Source: Eudorina sp. 2006-703-Eu-15 | Lineage: Eukaryota > Chlorophyta > Chlorophyceae > Chlamydomonadales > Volvocaceae | Direction of reading: 5' to 3' | Assembly: GCA_003117195.1 (NCBI GenBank) | Contig: BDSI01000075.1 | Span: 310,001-374,000, forward strand | Length of the DNA: 64,000 bases | Shown: positions 11,691 through 23,750 of the stretch, piece after piece | How the letters are laid out: each line of letters opens with the position of its first letter | How positions within the stretch are numbered: the stretch's first letter is position 1 | Made by a program: the position numbers and the translations under genes | Notes under the pieces: model-generated | Database searches by the model: none | Told to the model about the DNA's origin: nothing | The model's input: only the letters and a program-made list of their open reading frames with translations

Positions 11691-13560
11691 GCCCCTTTTC
11701 TTCGGAGGTCGGGAAACCCCTCCAGGCCAGACCCTGTTATAACTCGGGCGTAATCGCGCTGAGTCTGTGCAACCGTGGATGGCATGCGCGGCGCCCTGTT
11801 TCGGCATCGGGCTGAGCCTCGGGGCCGGGAGGGGCCGAACGCAGCGCTGGGATGGTTGAGTGGCGGGGCGCACATTGATTGATAGGGTGCCGCGGGGTGG
11901 ATGTGTGCTGGCGTTGAGCTGAATCGGGTCAAGGTATGGGTGTTGCAAAGCTGGAACGGGCCGCATGCGCTGACGCGTCCATTACAGACACGAACCTGTA
12001 CAGGGATCTGACAGCAAGCATAACTCCAGTGATGCAATGTACAGGGAGCTTCCGATTCTGGGTGGCCCACGGTCGTGTGAACGGCCCGGCAATGACTTTC
12101 TGGAAATTACCTTGCAACCAGATTGGCCGAGCGCGCTGCTACGTGGGCTTCCACATGCGGGGCGTGGGTCGTCCGCTGCATGTCTTCCTCGTTGCGCAGC
12201 AGGCTCCCATTGCTTCCTGGTCGGCCATGCAACGTCAATGGGGAGGTTCAGGACGGCCTGGCCGAATCCCTCTGTACGACAGGTGTACGATTTTTATCAT
12301 AATGACGCGTTCAGGGACTTCAAATGATGGATGCCTGCAATTTGATTTGGGTTTTCTGTCGTACAGTGCCGAACCGATCGTGATGCCGGGGGATCGGGCA
12401 GGTATTACGAATACGCAGTCGCCGAGGTGCGGCTTACCGACGTGAGGTAGCAGGTTGCCGTTCGGTGTGTGTCATTCTTCGGTGCGGCGGACGCGGTGCT
12501 TTGATATACAAATTGTGAACGTGGGTGGAGTGTTGCGAGTGCTGACCTGGACAGATTGACTGGATACGTTTTTACTGACTTCACGTCTCGTCCGTCTAAC
12601 GGCGCAGCCGCACTGGCAAGGGTCATACGGATATGTGGTGTGAACAATTTTGATCTGCGCCCGCCTCCTCCTCGCCCGCCCGAGGGCCCCGCGCCGCCGC
12701 CCGGGTCCGATGCCTGGCCCCCGGCGTCATCCGGCTAGCATTGTTCCCTGTCCGTTGCCTGCCGGTGCAGGAAGGTGGAAGGGGCGGGACGCGGGAGCGA
12801 GCATAGCGTCCCACTGGAGCTGGGGAAGCGATGTGCCAATCGACAGCCGTGCGCGTTGGGTCCAGGGGTCCAAACCGCAAACTGGGATCGCGAATGGACG
12901 TGTCTGAGCCGCGGGTGCCGGGAAGGGCCCGGATGACGCGCGAATAGGCAGTGAGGTGGGGTCTGCGGCGCAGGCAACCTGCGGCATGGTCCGCTGAATC
13001 ACGGAGTAACAAACAGTTTTTGACAACAGGGGGTTCCTCAGTGTCACGAGCCTACATCCCTGACCATCAGAGTCTTGTCGAGAAGCCAAGAGCAGGTTTG
13101 CCACGCCCTGGCCGTTGTTATTGTACGGATGGAGACACAAGCCAGTGACCATGGCCAGTAGCCGTTATTTAGGGTGGTGCATGACCCAACTCTGATGGAC
13201 AGCTCTTGCATCGGGTCTCGTGTTACCTTGCGAGCTCTGTGCCTGGCTATGGGCTTACGTCCAAACGCATACCTTAGTACTGGCCCCCCAACGTGGTGGG
13301 GCGTGGTGGGGCACTTGATGCTAGGCGTGATATGATACGGCAAAAGGAAGTCAGGTTCTAGTTAGACGCGCGAATCCACACTAACGACAACTGCCGGACG
13401 TAAGGCAACACGTACTACCACTCCTAAGCCATTTACACACGAATTTTTTAACATCGTATGCTGATGCTCTAATTGGATGCCATCCTATTTTATACGCTGA
13501 GCAACAACCCGCAAGCCATGGAACATTGATCGGGGTTTCACCTTAGGGTATGTAATAACG
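11691..13560. other. intergenic spacer
   Basis: It lies between two plus-strand genes. Open frames on both strands are short, Arg/Pro-rich shadows. It contains short GTGGGGC repeats near 13290-13315 and AT-richer DNA at 13340-13560 just ahead of the auxilin start codon, which is where the promoter should lie. No transcribed feature is supported. Confidence 0.4.
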
Positions 13561-16500
13561 ATGTCAGCTTCTGCAAGGAAAAATGACCCATTCCATTTCG
13601 ATGAGATTTACAAACAGGCAGGGGTCGAGGACCTTTTTGTTAAGAAGACGATGGGCGAGCTAAAACAGAAGCAGCCCACTGCGCCAGCGCCCTCCGCATC
13701 ACGTACGTAACCTACTCAGATAGTCACTACTAATGGGATGTGGGTGGTTAAGTTGGTTCCCTGCCCTTCCTCGACCCATCCAACCTTGTAGCTGTTCGGC
13801 CAGCTGCTGCGACGCCAGCGCCGAGGCCCGCACCCAATGCCGCCAACTTCGACCTTGATTTCCTGGGTAAGCTTGCATATCGTTTCTCCTCGAAGGCCGA
13901 CCGCAGTAATGCCTGGGGACACTAAAGGACCTTCACCTTCCCTTCTCCGTCTTCCCTTCGTCCCCACTAGCCACCATCGCCACACCCGGTGGAACACCTC
14001 ATAACCTCTCCAAACCCAGCAGCGCATCAAACCTAACTGCCGCTTCGTCAACGTCGTCGTGGCAGCAGCCGCAACCGCAGCCGCAGCTGCACCAAGCACC
14101 CCGTCAGCCCCCAGTGAAGGCCCCTCCACCACAGAAGGCGCTGGATGACCCTTTCGCACTCTTCGAGGAGCTTCCGGGGGCAGCACCGCCACAGAAGCAC
14201 GTGCCCCCGCCGGCTCCAGTGCGACTGGGCACGGGTGGAAGCGATACACTCCTGGACTTTGACGAAGTTGCAGGTAGGACGCGGCATGGGGCCCCTGACA
14301 TGCCGTCTGGGTCACCACCAGGGTTTGAACGTCATCAGTCAACCAGCCGGGGCCGTAGCGGATAGGGCACATGGCGCGGAGATGGCACGACCGGCTTGGT
14401 TGCATGAGGTCCTTCGGGCGACCCAGTTGGCATTGCCCCCCCGCATCATCGACCGTGCCGCGTCGGTGCTCAGGGCCTGGTGGCGAGGGATGCAACTCCT
14501 TGCGCAACATCACTTTTACCAGCAGCGCCCTGCTGCCTGTAGGTGGCCCGCCCGCCGCCGCTGGCCCAGCCGCGCCGTCCTTCTCTCTGCTGTCCCCCAC
14601 GGGACCGCCCCCGCGCCCGGCGGCGCCACCAGCCCAGCCTCCCCCTCAGCCGCATCCACCATCACCGCCACCGCCACCGCAGCAGGTTCAGCCGCTATCA
14701 CAGCCCACATTTCAGCATCAACAGGCACCGGCAGCACCTGCACCGGCTGCAGCCCCAGCGCGGCCGCTCGCACCGGCGGCGGAAACACGAGCAGCATCGT
14801 CTCCGCCGCCTCCCCCGGACTATGCCGATCATATGCAGCACCGACCGGCTCCCCCGGGGCCTGCAGACATGCCGGCGGGGCCCGCCGGCCGCGACCTGCC
14901 CGTTTCCCGAGGCCCCGTCCCCTCAGTTGTGCCCCCCGTGACAGCCACAGACTACCACGCACCGCAGGCACCCCACCACCCACGTGCTGAGCAGACCCCG
15001 CAGGCGCACGCTCAGGCGCACCCGCCGCCGCATTCCTACGAAGAGCTGTCCTACGGGCCGGAGGGCTCCGAGCCCTCCAATTCCTCCAACCCGTCCTTTA
15101 CCTGGTCTCACGCGCCCTCGGGCAGCGGCATTTCCGGGTACCTGAAGGCATTCGGCAAGAAGGCCGTGCGGGCGGCCAAGGCGGGCTTGGCGCAGCTGGA
15201 GCAGGCGCTGGAGGGGATCGACCAGCCGACCCATGGGACGCAGCAGCACCAGCACCAGCAGCACTACCCGCAGGGCGGCCAGCGCGTGACGTCCACCCAG
15301 GGGGCTGGGCGGGGCAGGAGGTGTGTGCGTTGATGGGTGGGCTGGAGCCAGAAGGGATTCGTAACGTCCTTGCGCCACGTGAAGTACTCTCCTTGTACGA
15401 GGGTGGCGTCGGTAACCAGGATAGAACGGGTGTTGCTACCGGGAAGCGGTATGATGACTTGGGGCACATGGGAGAGACGGCGAGGGCGGGATGAGCACGT
15501 GCCGTTGGAATCGGCATGTGGGTCGGTGAGGGAGGTTGTTGGTGGAAGATAGTTACGGAGTTACAGACAGAAAATACGGGTGCAAAGTGGGAGCGGCTGC
15601 AGACAGGAGAGGGACGTAAGGTGGGGGCCGGTCGCTCTTGCAAAGGCGCCAGGCGGCATCGTGTGAGCTGCGGCTTCCCCTGACTGACCCGGGTGGCACT
15701 GACCGGCATCCGGCTGCAGCCCGGGGGCCCCCTTGCGGTGTTGTGGACTTATGAACGCGAGGCAGGGTATTCGCGCGGCATCGGTGCGCGGGGTGGCCCG
15801 GGCCTGGCTCGCAGCTGAGCGGGAGGGGCGGGTGGAGAAGGTTCATTCGCAGCATCCGGGAATAGGATAGTGGGGTGAGCGGACGGCTCAGCCTCAGGCT
15901 TCATGCAGCCCGTGGCAGGTCTACTAGCCCAGCCCAGCCCAGCCCGACCGTCCGCCCTCACGGTGCCGCTGTCCCCTCCCCCTCGTCCTGTCGCCGCGCG
16001 CCAGTGACCCTGACCCGAACGATGTGAGCAACGATGAGGCGCTGGCCTGGGCGGTGCGGCTGGCGGACCTGCCGCCCCACGCGCAGCAGCAGACACTGGC
16101 ACAAGTGAGTGCGGAGGGCGGAGGGAGCGGCGCCCGCAGCCTCCTCGGGACGGACGGGCTGGACCCGTGGGGGTCTGACGGGTTCGGACCTGAGGGCGGC
16201 TCTCCAGCGGATCCCTTCCAACGATGGGCGACCTACCGTAGTCAGGGCTGGTCAGGGACCTGCCTGCGCCCTGCGGCGTTCGCGGCGATCCGAAAGTCAT
16301 GTCATGACGGGGCGGTCCGTGCCAGGGTGAACTGAGTCATCGCCCGGGATGCCGCTCCGGCCGAGGTGCCCCTCGTGATCCTCCTGTCGCGGCCGTGCCG
16401 CCCTCGACTCTCCTCGCGCTGGCCGGGCTGCCGCTGTGTGCAGATGGCGACTCCGCTGCGGAGGAGGGTGATCGAGGTGCTGCGGGAGCAGGTCCGAGCC

Positions 16501-19111
16501 GAGCATTCAGCCGTGGCCCCCGGGGCAAGCCCCACCGCCCCTTCTGACCTCGGCGCCGGGCCGGGTCACGGCGCGGCGACGGCCGCGCCGGCACCACCGC
16601 CGCAGGTGAGCAGCCAAGGAGCCTCGAGGCCGGCGTCGCGGCCAAACTCACAGGACGGTGGCCCGCCGCTCGTGCAGCAGGGCAGCGGACCCGTGGGACG
16701 GCCGGCGCCAGCGGCGGCAACAGCAGCGGCAACAGCGGCGGCGGCGGCGCCGCCACCGCCGCCACCGGCGACGTACAGCGACGCCGTGCAGCACCCAGCG
16801 GCGGCGCCGCCGCCGGCTGTGCCGCACGCAGACTTGTTGGGTTTCGGCAGTGGCGACCTGCGCTCCCCGCCTGGCGCTGCTGCGGCCTCGACGGCACCGG
16901 CGGCGGCAGCTGCCATCCCCAAATCTGCACCGGTCGTGGAGGACCTCCTGGGCTTCGGTGACGACGGCCCGTCATCGGCGGCGCGGCCCGCAGGTGCGAC
17001 ACCGACGGCACCGCCTTCGTCGGGACGCGCGGCCGCACCCGCGGCCCCCGCCGCCGCGCAGGCGCCGCGGCCATCGCCGCCATCGCCGCCCCCGCCGCCA
17101 ACGGCGGCTGCGGTGCACGTGGACGACATGGACGACTTCTTCTCCGGCGGCGGAAAGCCCGCGCCGGCACCCAGCGGCGGCAGCGCCTCGATGCACGGGA
17201 GCTCCTCCGCACCCAACCTGGGCACGGCGCGCGCGGCCGGCGGAGGCGGAGGCGTGGGCGGAGGCGGGGGCGGAGGCGGCGGAGGTGGTGTTGGGAACAG
17301 CAGCAGCGCGGCGGCGCTCGCGGACATGCTGCATGGCAGCGACGACGAGGGCGGCGCCGACGTGGACGTGTCCGGGTATGCGGACCTGTACAAGGGCGAG
17401 GCGGGTGCCGCGGATGAACCGGAGCTGCGCCGGCGGCTGCGCGCGCAGGTGCGGGTGCGGGTGCGGGTGCGGGGATGTTGCTGCTGCAGCTATTGAGGAC
17501 GAGGGCGTCGGGTCGGGTGGCAGGGCTTTGCAGCTGGTTGCGTTAACGTGCGGCTCAGTCGGAGTCGAGGCCGTGCGCGGCTGTGAACGCCTGTGGTGGG
17601 TGCAAGCACTCTTGAGCGGCACTATGAGAGGGGAATCATCGGGCATTCGGTGACTGCCCATTCGGTGACTTTTCGCGGGTTCGCTGTCCTTGTTGATACA
17701 AGGGGAGTTTACACGGCGAGTTCAGTTTTGGTCGTGCTTCGTCACTGCACGACAGCCCACGTGGGGCGCACGGCGCCTTGGGTTTTGAGGCCATATACCG
17801 TAGTGTCGCATCCCTCGTCGGGCATTACACCTGACGTGTTCACCTGACGGCTGTGTTGGCAAACCGCTGGGCATGCTGTGCCTGGGTGTGGTGTTGCACC
17901 GGTCGTGTGGGTCTGCGGCGTGCGCAGCGCGAGGCGGCCAAGCACGCCAAGATGAAGGCGGCCCTGGCTGAGAAGCTGGCCAAGGACGCGGAGGAGGTGG
18001 CGAGGCGGGAGCAGCAGGTGGCGCTCAAGGACCAGTACAAGGCGGACATCGAGGCCTGGAAGAACAAGAACAAGGTGAGACCGAACCACGAGGCTCCTTG
18101 GCCATGGAGGGCGGCAATTTTACAACGACAATTGGGGGCGGCCCCTACGGGGATGAATGACCCGAGGCCCCGGCGGCCCTGCGACGGGCCCCGCCATTCA
18201 CCCTGCGGACATATGCGGTTACGCCAGGATGAGGCCTCAGCGCATCCGCGTGATCTGGGTCGCGGGCCGACCCGCATCGGTCAGTCCGGCCGGCGGTCCG
18301 GCCCTCACACCTGACGGAGCTGCCACCCAGGCCGCCAGGGACTGCGTCGCACTGCCACCAGCCCCCCCTCCGTGCCCCGTGAACCGGGGATCCTATTCCT
18401 GCTTCCTAGGGCTCAACCCTGCAACCTGTGACCCGCAAGAGTAATCTCCCTCCGCCGTCGCAGCCGCCGGCTCCCCCCGCACCGCGTGAGGGGTAAGCCG
18501 GCGGCTGCATCTGCACCCCTGCCCCGTTCCCCCCTCTCACCCTTTGCTCTGGCAGCAGCGCAGTTTGAATATGCCTACCAATGTCCTACACCCCCTCTTC
18601 CCTTCTCCCCCCCCCCCATGATGCCAGGGCAACATCCGGGGTCTGCTGGGCTCCCTGCACACGGTGCTGTGGGCGGACAGCGGCTGGGCGCCCGTCAGCG
18701 TGGGGGACCTGCTGGAGCCCTTGCAGGTGCGCCCAGGGGCCGGGGGGGACACCAGGGGGGCCCACCAGGGCCGATGCTGCGGCGCTGCCCCGCGCCACGG
18801 CGTGGCCGCTCGTGGGCCCAACCCCGGAGTTGTACCCAGCGCCTCCCCGGGCCCCTTCCATTGCTCCACTACACTGTGCTCCCACAACCACGACCATGTC
18901 CACTCCAACGGCTGCCTGTACCGCTTCCTGAGGCCTGAGGCCTGCTCGTCCTCCCTCCCTGCTGTGACTGCAGGTCAAGAAGGTGTACATGCGCGCCAAC
19001 CTGCTGGTGCACCCGGACAAGGTGCGGCAGCGGAGCGGCACCGCGGAGCAGGTGGCCATCGCGGACATGGTGTTCGACACGCTCAAGGACGCGTGGAATG
19101 CGTTCAGGTAG
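13561..19111 (+). CDS. auxilin-like J-domain protein (clathrin uncoating)
   Basis: It recruits Hsp70 to clathrin-coated vesicles for coat removal. Nine exons join in phase: 13561-13702, 13792-13866, 13971-14273, 14543-15320, 16005-16104, 16444-17448, 17928-18074, 18628-18726, 18974-19111; about 928 residues. The C-terminus is a typical auxilin J domain: a charged helix (REAAKHAKMKAALAEKLAKD), IRGLLGSLHTVLWADSGW, VKKVYMRANLLVHPDKVRQR with the HPD motif, and VFDTLKDAWNAFR at the very end. The long middle is Pro/Ala/Gln/Gly-rich and disordered, with adaptor-type motifs: NDPFHF near the start, DDPFALFEELP, and two DLLGFG boxes. A short helical patch (ALAWAVRLADLPPHAQQQ, next exon VIEVLREQV) precedes the second disordered part. 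No kinase or PTEN-like domain is present, as in plant auxilins. Exon 6 contains runs of Gly and Ala codons. Confidence 0.9.
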
Positions 19112-20982
19112 CGCAGTGCAGCGCCGCGGCAACGTAGAGGCATCGTTGCAGCATGGGTCGGCGGGGCCCTGCTGGTCTCTGATCTGGGGAGGGAGAGCGA
19201 GGAGCGGCTGAGGAGAGCGTGGCTTTGGCGCTGGAGTGGGAGAACATAGGAAGCAGCAGCAGCACGGCAGTGCGCAGCTGGGCGTGGTGGGTAGACTTCC
19301 TCCGTGCTGCACTTACCTCGGATTGGTGCTGTGCGGAGCGGTGCGGTGCGATGCGGTTTGGCACATGAAACGCTTGAGCACAGCCACTGCATGCACCGCT
19401 GCGTTTAGACGGAGGCTCAGCGACTGGGGGCCCCTGCGACGCGTACGTTTGCGGTCTCGCTAAACGAACCAAGAGCACAGCCCGGAAGTGCTTGTGGGCG
19501 AAGGTCTGGGACTGGCGGTAAGGCAGGCCAGGGGGCCTTACGTAGTTAGGCTGCGAGACCGCAGGCTAGGAGGACACGACATGGACTCATGTAACTGAAA
19601 TGCGGTGAGGAACGAAGGGAAGGAGGAAGTGAAGATGTGCGCAGGCACTCTGGTATATCTTCGAGGTGCGGTGTCAGGTATTCGGTGTGCCTGGATGCGC
19701 TGCATGCCGAGCGGCGAACATGAGAGACAGTGCGGGTGACATGTTTGATAACTGCGTGCCTGGTTCTGGACGCGCAGGGGGGTGCGGGGTGGGGCGAGGT
19801 GACACGGCCGCCCAAGGACATGACGCGCCTGAGCACGGCATGCGGTAATGCACAGCGGTGTCCTCTGATGCCGGAGCCACAAAACGCTTGTGTGTTACTG
19901 TGTATTTAGTGAGAAACCCGCCATGAACCGCCCAGGCCCATCTACTGACCAAAACCTGCGACGTGTGCTACTGTGTGTGTCCATCGGGCGGTGGTCAGAC
20001 ACCCAGGCGCGTTCCTGTGACGGAGCCTCCCGGCCGGTATGGTCATCAGGACATGGCCCTCGACCGCGAGATCGTGTCCTCGTGCGTCGTTGCGGGTATG
20101 CGGTGTCTTTGAGCGGCGTCATGGGCCGCCAAAAGTGCGCGCGCGGATTAAAATCCTCCATGTGTCCTGAACCCGGGGGAATACGCCATGCCGCATACCG
20201 GGCCAACTCGTAGGAATAAAATAATATGCTGTCTGGAGTTTGATAAGCCGCCGAGCGGTATGAGCCAACCGCCCCAGCCGCGGCACCCGTTCAAAAAGTC
20301 AGCCGCATCCTTCATGCCGGTCTTTCCCTGGGGACATCCAAGGACACGGAGAGATACCACACGTCCGTGGACAAAAGGGCGGCACGGAGTTTGCGCTCGC
20401 TGCAATCCTGCAACATTCCGCGGCCCCGCGCTGTTGGCCACTCAATCCGTCCTTCACCACCGCAGCAAGAGGCGTCCTCATCTGCAGCTCTACACCGCCG
20501 GGTCGCCGGCATCGCCATCCTCCGAGTTAGTGCTGCCCGCCGCACGTCCCTGTGGCGGCGAGACCGTCGCTTACCGATGTACCTCTGCTCCACATACCTG
20601 TCCAGTCACCCACCGCCCGCGGCCGTTCCCCTGAAACCCAGGCCTTGGACAAATGCGCCGTCCCAGCACCGCCTCCTCCGTCTGCCCCCCCGTTCCCCTC
20701 TCCGTCGTAGCCAGCCCCGGGGTGTGTCTGGGCTGTTTCCCCTGTGCCAGCCCCGAACCCCCACCTTCCTGGCTCCCACGTCCACAGGCACAGGCACCCA
20801 TCATGCTGCTCCCCTGAAAGCCATAAGCACGCCCGCCCGCACACCACTGGGGCTGGGTGGTTCGGGCGGGTTCTCGCTGAACACCACCGGCAGCTACTTC
20901 AAACCGCTCAAAACACCCCAGCAGCAGCACTGTTGCGCTTTCTCCGCTCAGTAACACGGCAGCACGCGTGCCTCCACACCGC
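19112..20982. other. spacer between convergent genes
   Basis: Stop codons of the plus-strand auxilin gene and the minus-strand Tim44-like gene face each other across this 1.9 kb. It should be mostly 3' untranslated sequence. Long open frames here on both strands are low-complexity shadows with no phase-consistent partners. Confidence 0.4.
19590..19594 (+). terminator. candidate poly(A) signal TGTAA
   Basis: TGTAA lies about 480 bases past the auxilin stop codon, a plausible length for a volvocine 3' untranslated region. Confidence 0.4.
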
Positions 20983-22680
20983 TCAATACCAGGCGACCAA
21001 CTTCCACGGGCAATCCAGGCTCTCCGCCGGGCCCTTGGGCAGCGGGCCCCGCGCCAACAACCAAGTGCCCCACCGCCGCACCGGCAAAGTGAACTCCTCC
21101 GCCCTCTCGCCGCCTGCCGACCCACCCAGGCCTCCCCAGCCGGCCCCCCCCTCGCCGTCCGCGCCGCCGCCCACACGCCTGTACGACACTTCCATTCTCA
21201 CGTCCAGGTACGCTGCGGCCACCAGCCAGGACTTGGAGAGGTGGGGCTGCAGGCTGGCCGCCCAGGCGGGGTCAAAGGCGCGGACCGACTCGGGGCCCCA
21301 CAGGTTCCCGCCCGCCAGCGTCGCCTGTCGCACGGTCGCGGTCACGGCCGTCACCTCCAACCCGTACTCTTCGCGCAGCCGCCGGCGGTCGCGCTCCACT
21401 GCCTCCACCGCCTGGCACAGTCACCGGTAGCAGGGTAGAGTGGGTGCGAGTGGGTGGGAGCGGGGCGTCGCTGTCGCTGTCGGCGGCCAGGCTGTCACAG
21501 CGGTGCCGTGGTGCTCACAACCCAGTCACCCACCCAACGAAAGGCCGGCCACCCGCTCACCTACAAAGCCAGTCATCCACCCAACCCAGAACCCACCAAG
21601 CCAGCTGGCCACTGCCAGCCAGCCGGCGACCCCACCTACCCACTTACCTGAGTTTGGGTTTTTCTTCTTCACCCACCGAGGCCGGGGCACCCCCTGACTC
21701 ACCCTGGGAGTGCACATACGCGCCAGCGCCTCCGAGTCTGAGGCCGCCACCGCCTCGTAAAAGACGGGGACCGCCTGCGCCACCGAATCCGCGAACTCGC
21801 CCGCGGTGAAGCTGTGGTCCACCTCGTCCCGGATCATGCCATCCGTCAGCGTCGCCACCAGCGGCCACAGCAGCGACACGCCCGCGCTCCACACCGGCGC
21901 GAACGCCGCGCCCGTCAGCCGCGCCGCGGGATTGTCGTACAGGAAGCTCCAGGCGCGGTCGGGCCCGCGCAGGAAGCCGCCGTGGCCCTGCAGTCCCTCG
22001 AACGCGTTCAGGCGCATGCCCTCCTCGATCATGGGCTGCATCTGCCGTACTCGCTCGTCCCGCCAGAACCGGTGGTACGCGTGCACGTTGTCCGGCGCTC
22101 CCTCCCCCTCCTCATCCTCCGCCTCGTTGCCGTCCCCTCGCCCCTTGCCGTCCGGCTCCGAGCTGCGAGCCGGCCCGGGCTTGGGATCCGGTCCTTTGGG
22201 CCCGCCGTCCGGTGGGTTACCGTCGCCTCCGCCACCGCCGCTGCCGCGGCTGGCAGCGGAAGCTGCAGCGCGACGATCCGCAGGTGATGAAGAAGGCGAA
22301 GAGGATGATGATGTCGAGGAGGATGCTGGATCGTGCTTTGCGGCGGTTTCGGAGCTGCCTGCGCTCGCTTCAGCGGGTTTAGATGAGGCGGGCGAGAGCC
22401 CGGGCGAGCGGGAAGTGGAGGGCGTCCCCGGAGGTGGCGGCGCTGCGGCGGAGGCGGGTGTCCGCGGGGCCCCCGGGTCCGCGGCGGAGGATGGTCCTGG
22501 GGCTGGGGGCTTCGCTGTGGATGGCGCTGGCGCTGGGTGCGGAGGAGGCGGATCGAGGGACCGGGAGGCTGGCGTGCCCGGCGGGGGCGGCTGCGAGCCC
22601 GCTGGCCATTGCCCTGGCAAAGAAGAGGGGCCCTGGGATGCAACGTCCGGGGATTGGGGGGCCGGGCGGGGAGGATTCAT
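20983..22680 (-). CDS. Tim44-like-fold protein candidate with long disordered N-terminus
   Basis: Exon 22680-21703 ends ...ARMCTPR at an AGG|GTGAGT donor. Exon 21411-20983 starts AVEAVERDRRRLREEYGLEV and ends PWKLVAWY-TGA, phase 0 on both sides. Residues 1 to about 195 are Pro/Ser/Gly/Ala-rich; an acidic patch (NEAEDEEGEGAPDN) precedes the folded part. That part has HRFWRDERVRQMQPMIEEGM, an amphipathic stretch around SLLWPLVATL, FADSVAQAVPVFYEAVAASD and, in exon 2, VAAAYLDVRMEVSYRRV and EFTLPVRRWGTWLLARG. The helix-then-curved-sheet pattern ending in a Trp-rich strand resembles Tim44/mL45-like domains (matrix import or mitoribosome). This is pattern recognition only. The frame stays open upstream to 22938, so an earlier start is possible. 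Confidence 0.65.
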
Positions 22681-23750
22681 GAGAGTGAGCAGAGAGCACC
22701 AACCAAATAAAAAGGGCACACAGCCTGGTTGGCCGCAGCCAGAACTCCGCCAATACGGATGTAAGCCTAGCAAGTCCGGTGCCAGGACGCGCCAGGGAGG
22801 CGGGGAGACGGGGTAAGGCGCAAGCCGGAGCATCCCCGAACTATCCTCCAGGGCCCGTGTATCGCCACACATCTCGCAGCCGGGGCTGACGCCGACCGGG
22901 GCAGCAACCCTTGGCCATCGGGGAGACCACCGGAGCACTCCGCTATTGAGGAGGGGAGGGGCGTACCACTGGATCCGTGTGCCCCAGCGTTGAATGATAT
23001 AGGTCGGCCTTGCATGGCGCGGTGGAAACAGACGACCTCATACCCCAACAGCACAAGCGTTCTCACAGGCAGCCTAAGCGGCCCCTCGCGTGCCCAGCAT
23101 GTGGCAGTGTGGTATATGAGCTTGTGGTTAATGAACTGAGTGAGCCGGCTGTCGGTCTGGCCAACCCCTGTCCACTCACTCGGGTGGGAGTCTCGTCCGC
23201 TCCCGCCATATGCCTGACAGCGGACATGCCCCATACGCTTTGGGGGATTGCGAATCGGGTTTGAGCAGCCAGAGAACTCGGAGGCTCCGCCGACACACCC
23301 CACATCAGCCGCGCCAGTACTCTCCCTCCCCCACGTTGAACAAACGCCATATTTGGTTCAAGAGAATGTCCCGAGCGAAATGGTGAAAGCTGATGCCTGC
23401 CCTCTGGCACGGACCGTAGAGCAAAGTATGTTTCCACACCAACATATGATGTGTGGCAGATCGCAAGCAATTTGTAAAGCACGCTATTAGTGATGCGGCT
23501 GAATATGGCGATGAGATTCAACGATGTTTGGTATGTGGCCGAGGCTGTACACGCACGCGTCACCAAATGGGATCGACCACCCGCAAAATTACGCGCAATT
23601 GTGCAAGAATAATATAAAGATTTTTCACGAAGATTATGCGTTGCTTGAAGCGTCAATTGTATATGGCCGTTCCAACGTCAGCTATGCGTTCGGCGATGAC
23701 TTGAACCATGTGTAGCTAGTGGGTAGCCCTGAAAGTGATTGTCATATCTC
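22681..23750. promoter_or_regulatory. shared upstream region of two divergent genes
   Basis: This 1.07-kb spacer separates the start codons of the minus-strand gene at 22680 and the plus-strand dehydrogenase at 23751, so both promoters must lie here unless an upstream exon was missed. The right part (23440-23720) is AT-rich. No TATA-like site could be assigned with confidence. Confidence 0.45.

Noticed and set aside
14104..14990. Alternative Arg/Ser-rich frames in the auxilin exon region
   Set aside because: They break the phase needed to join upstream DPF-containing exons with downstream J-domain exons.
20367..21430. Long plus-strand open frames opposite the Tim44-like gene
   Set aside because: They are Pro/Arg/Ser-rich antisense shadows; the minus-strand exons have proper splice sites and matching phase.
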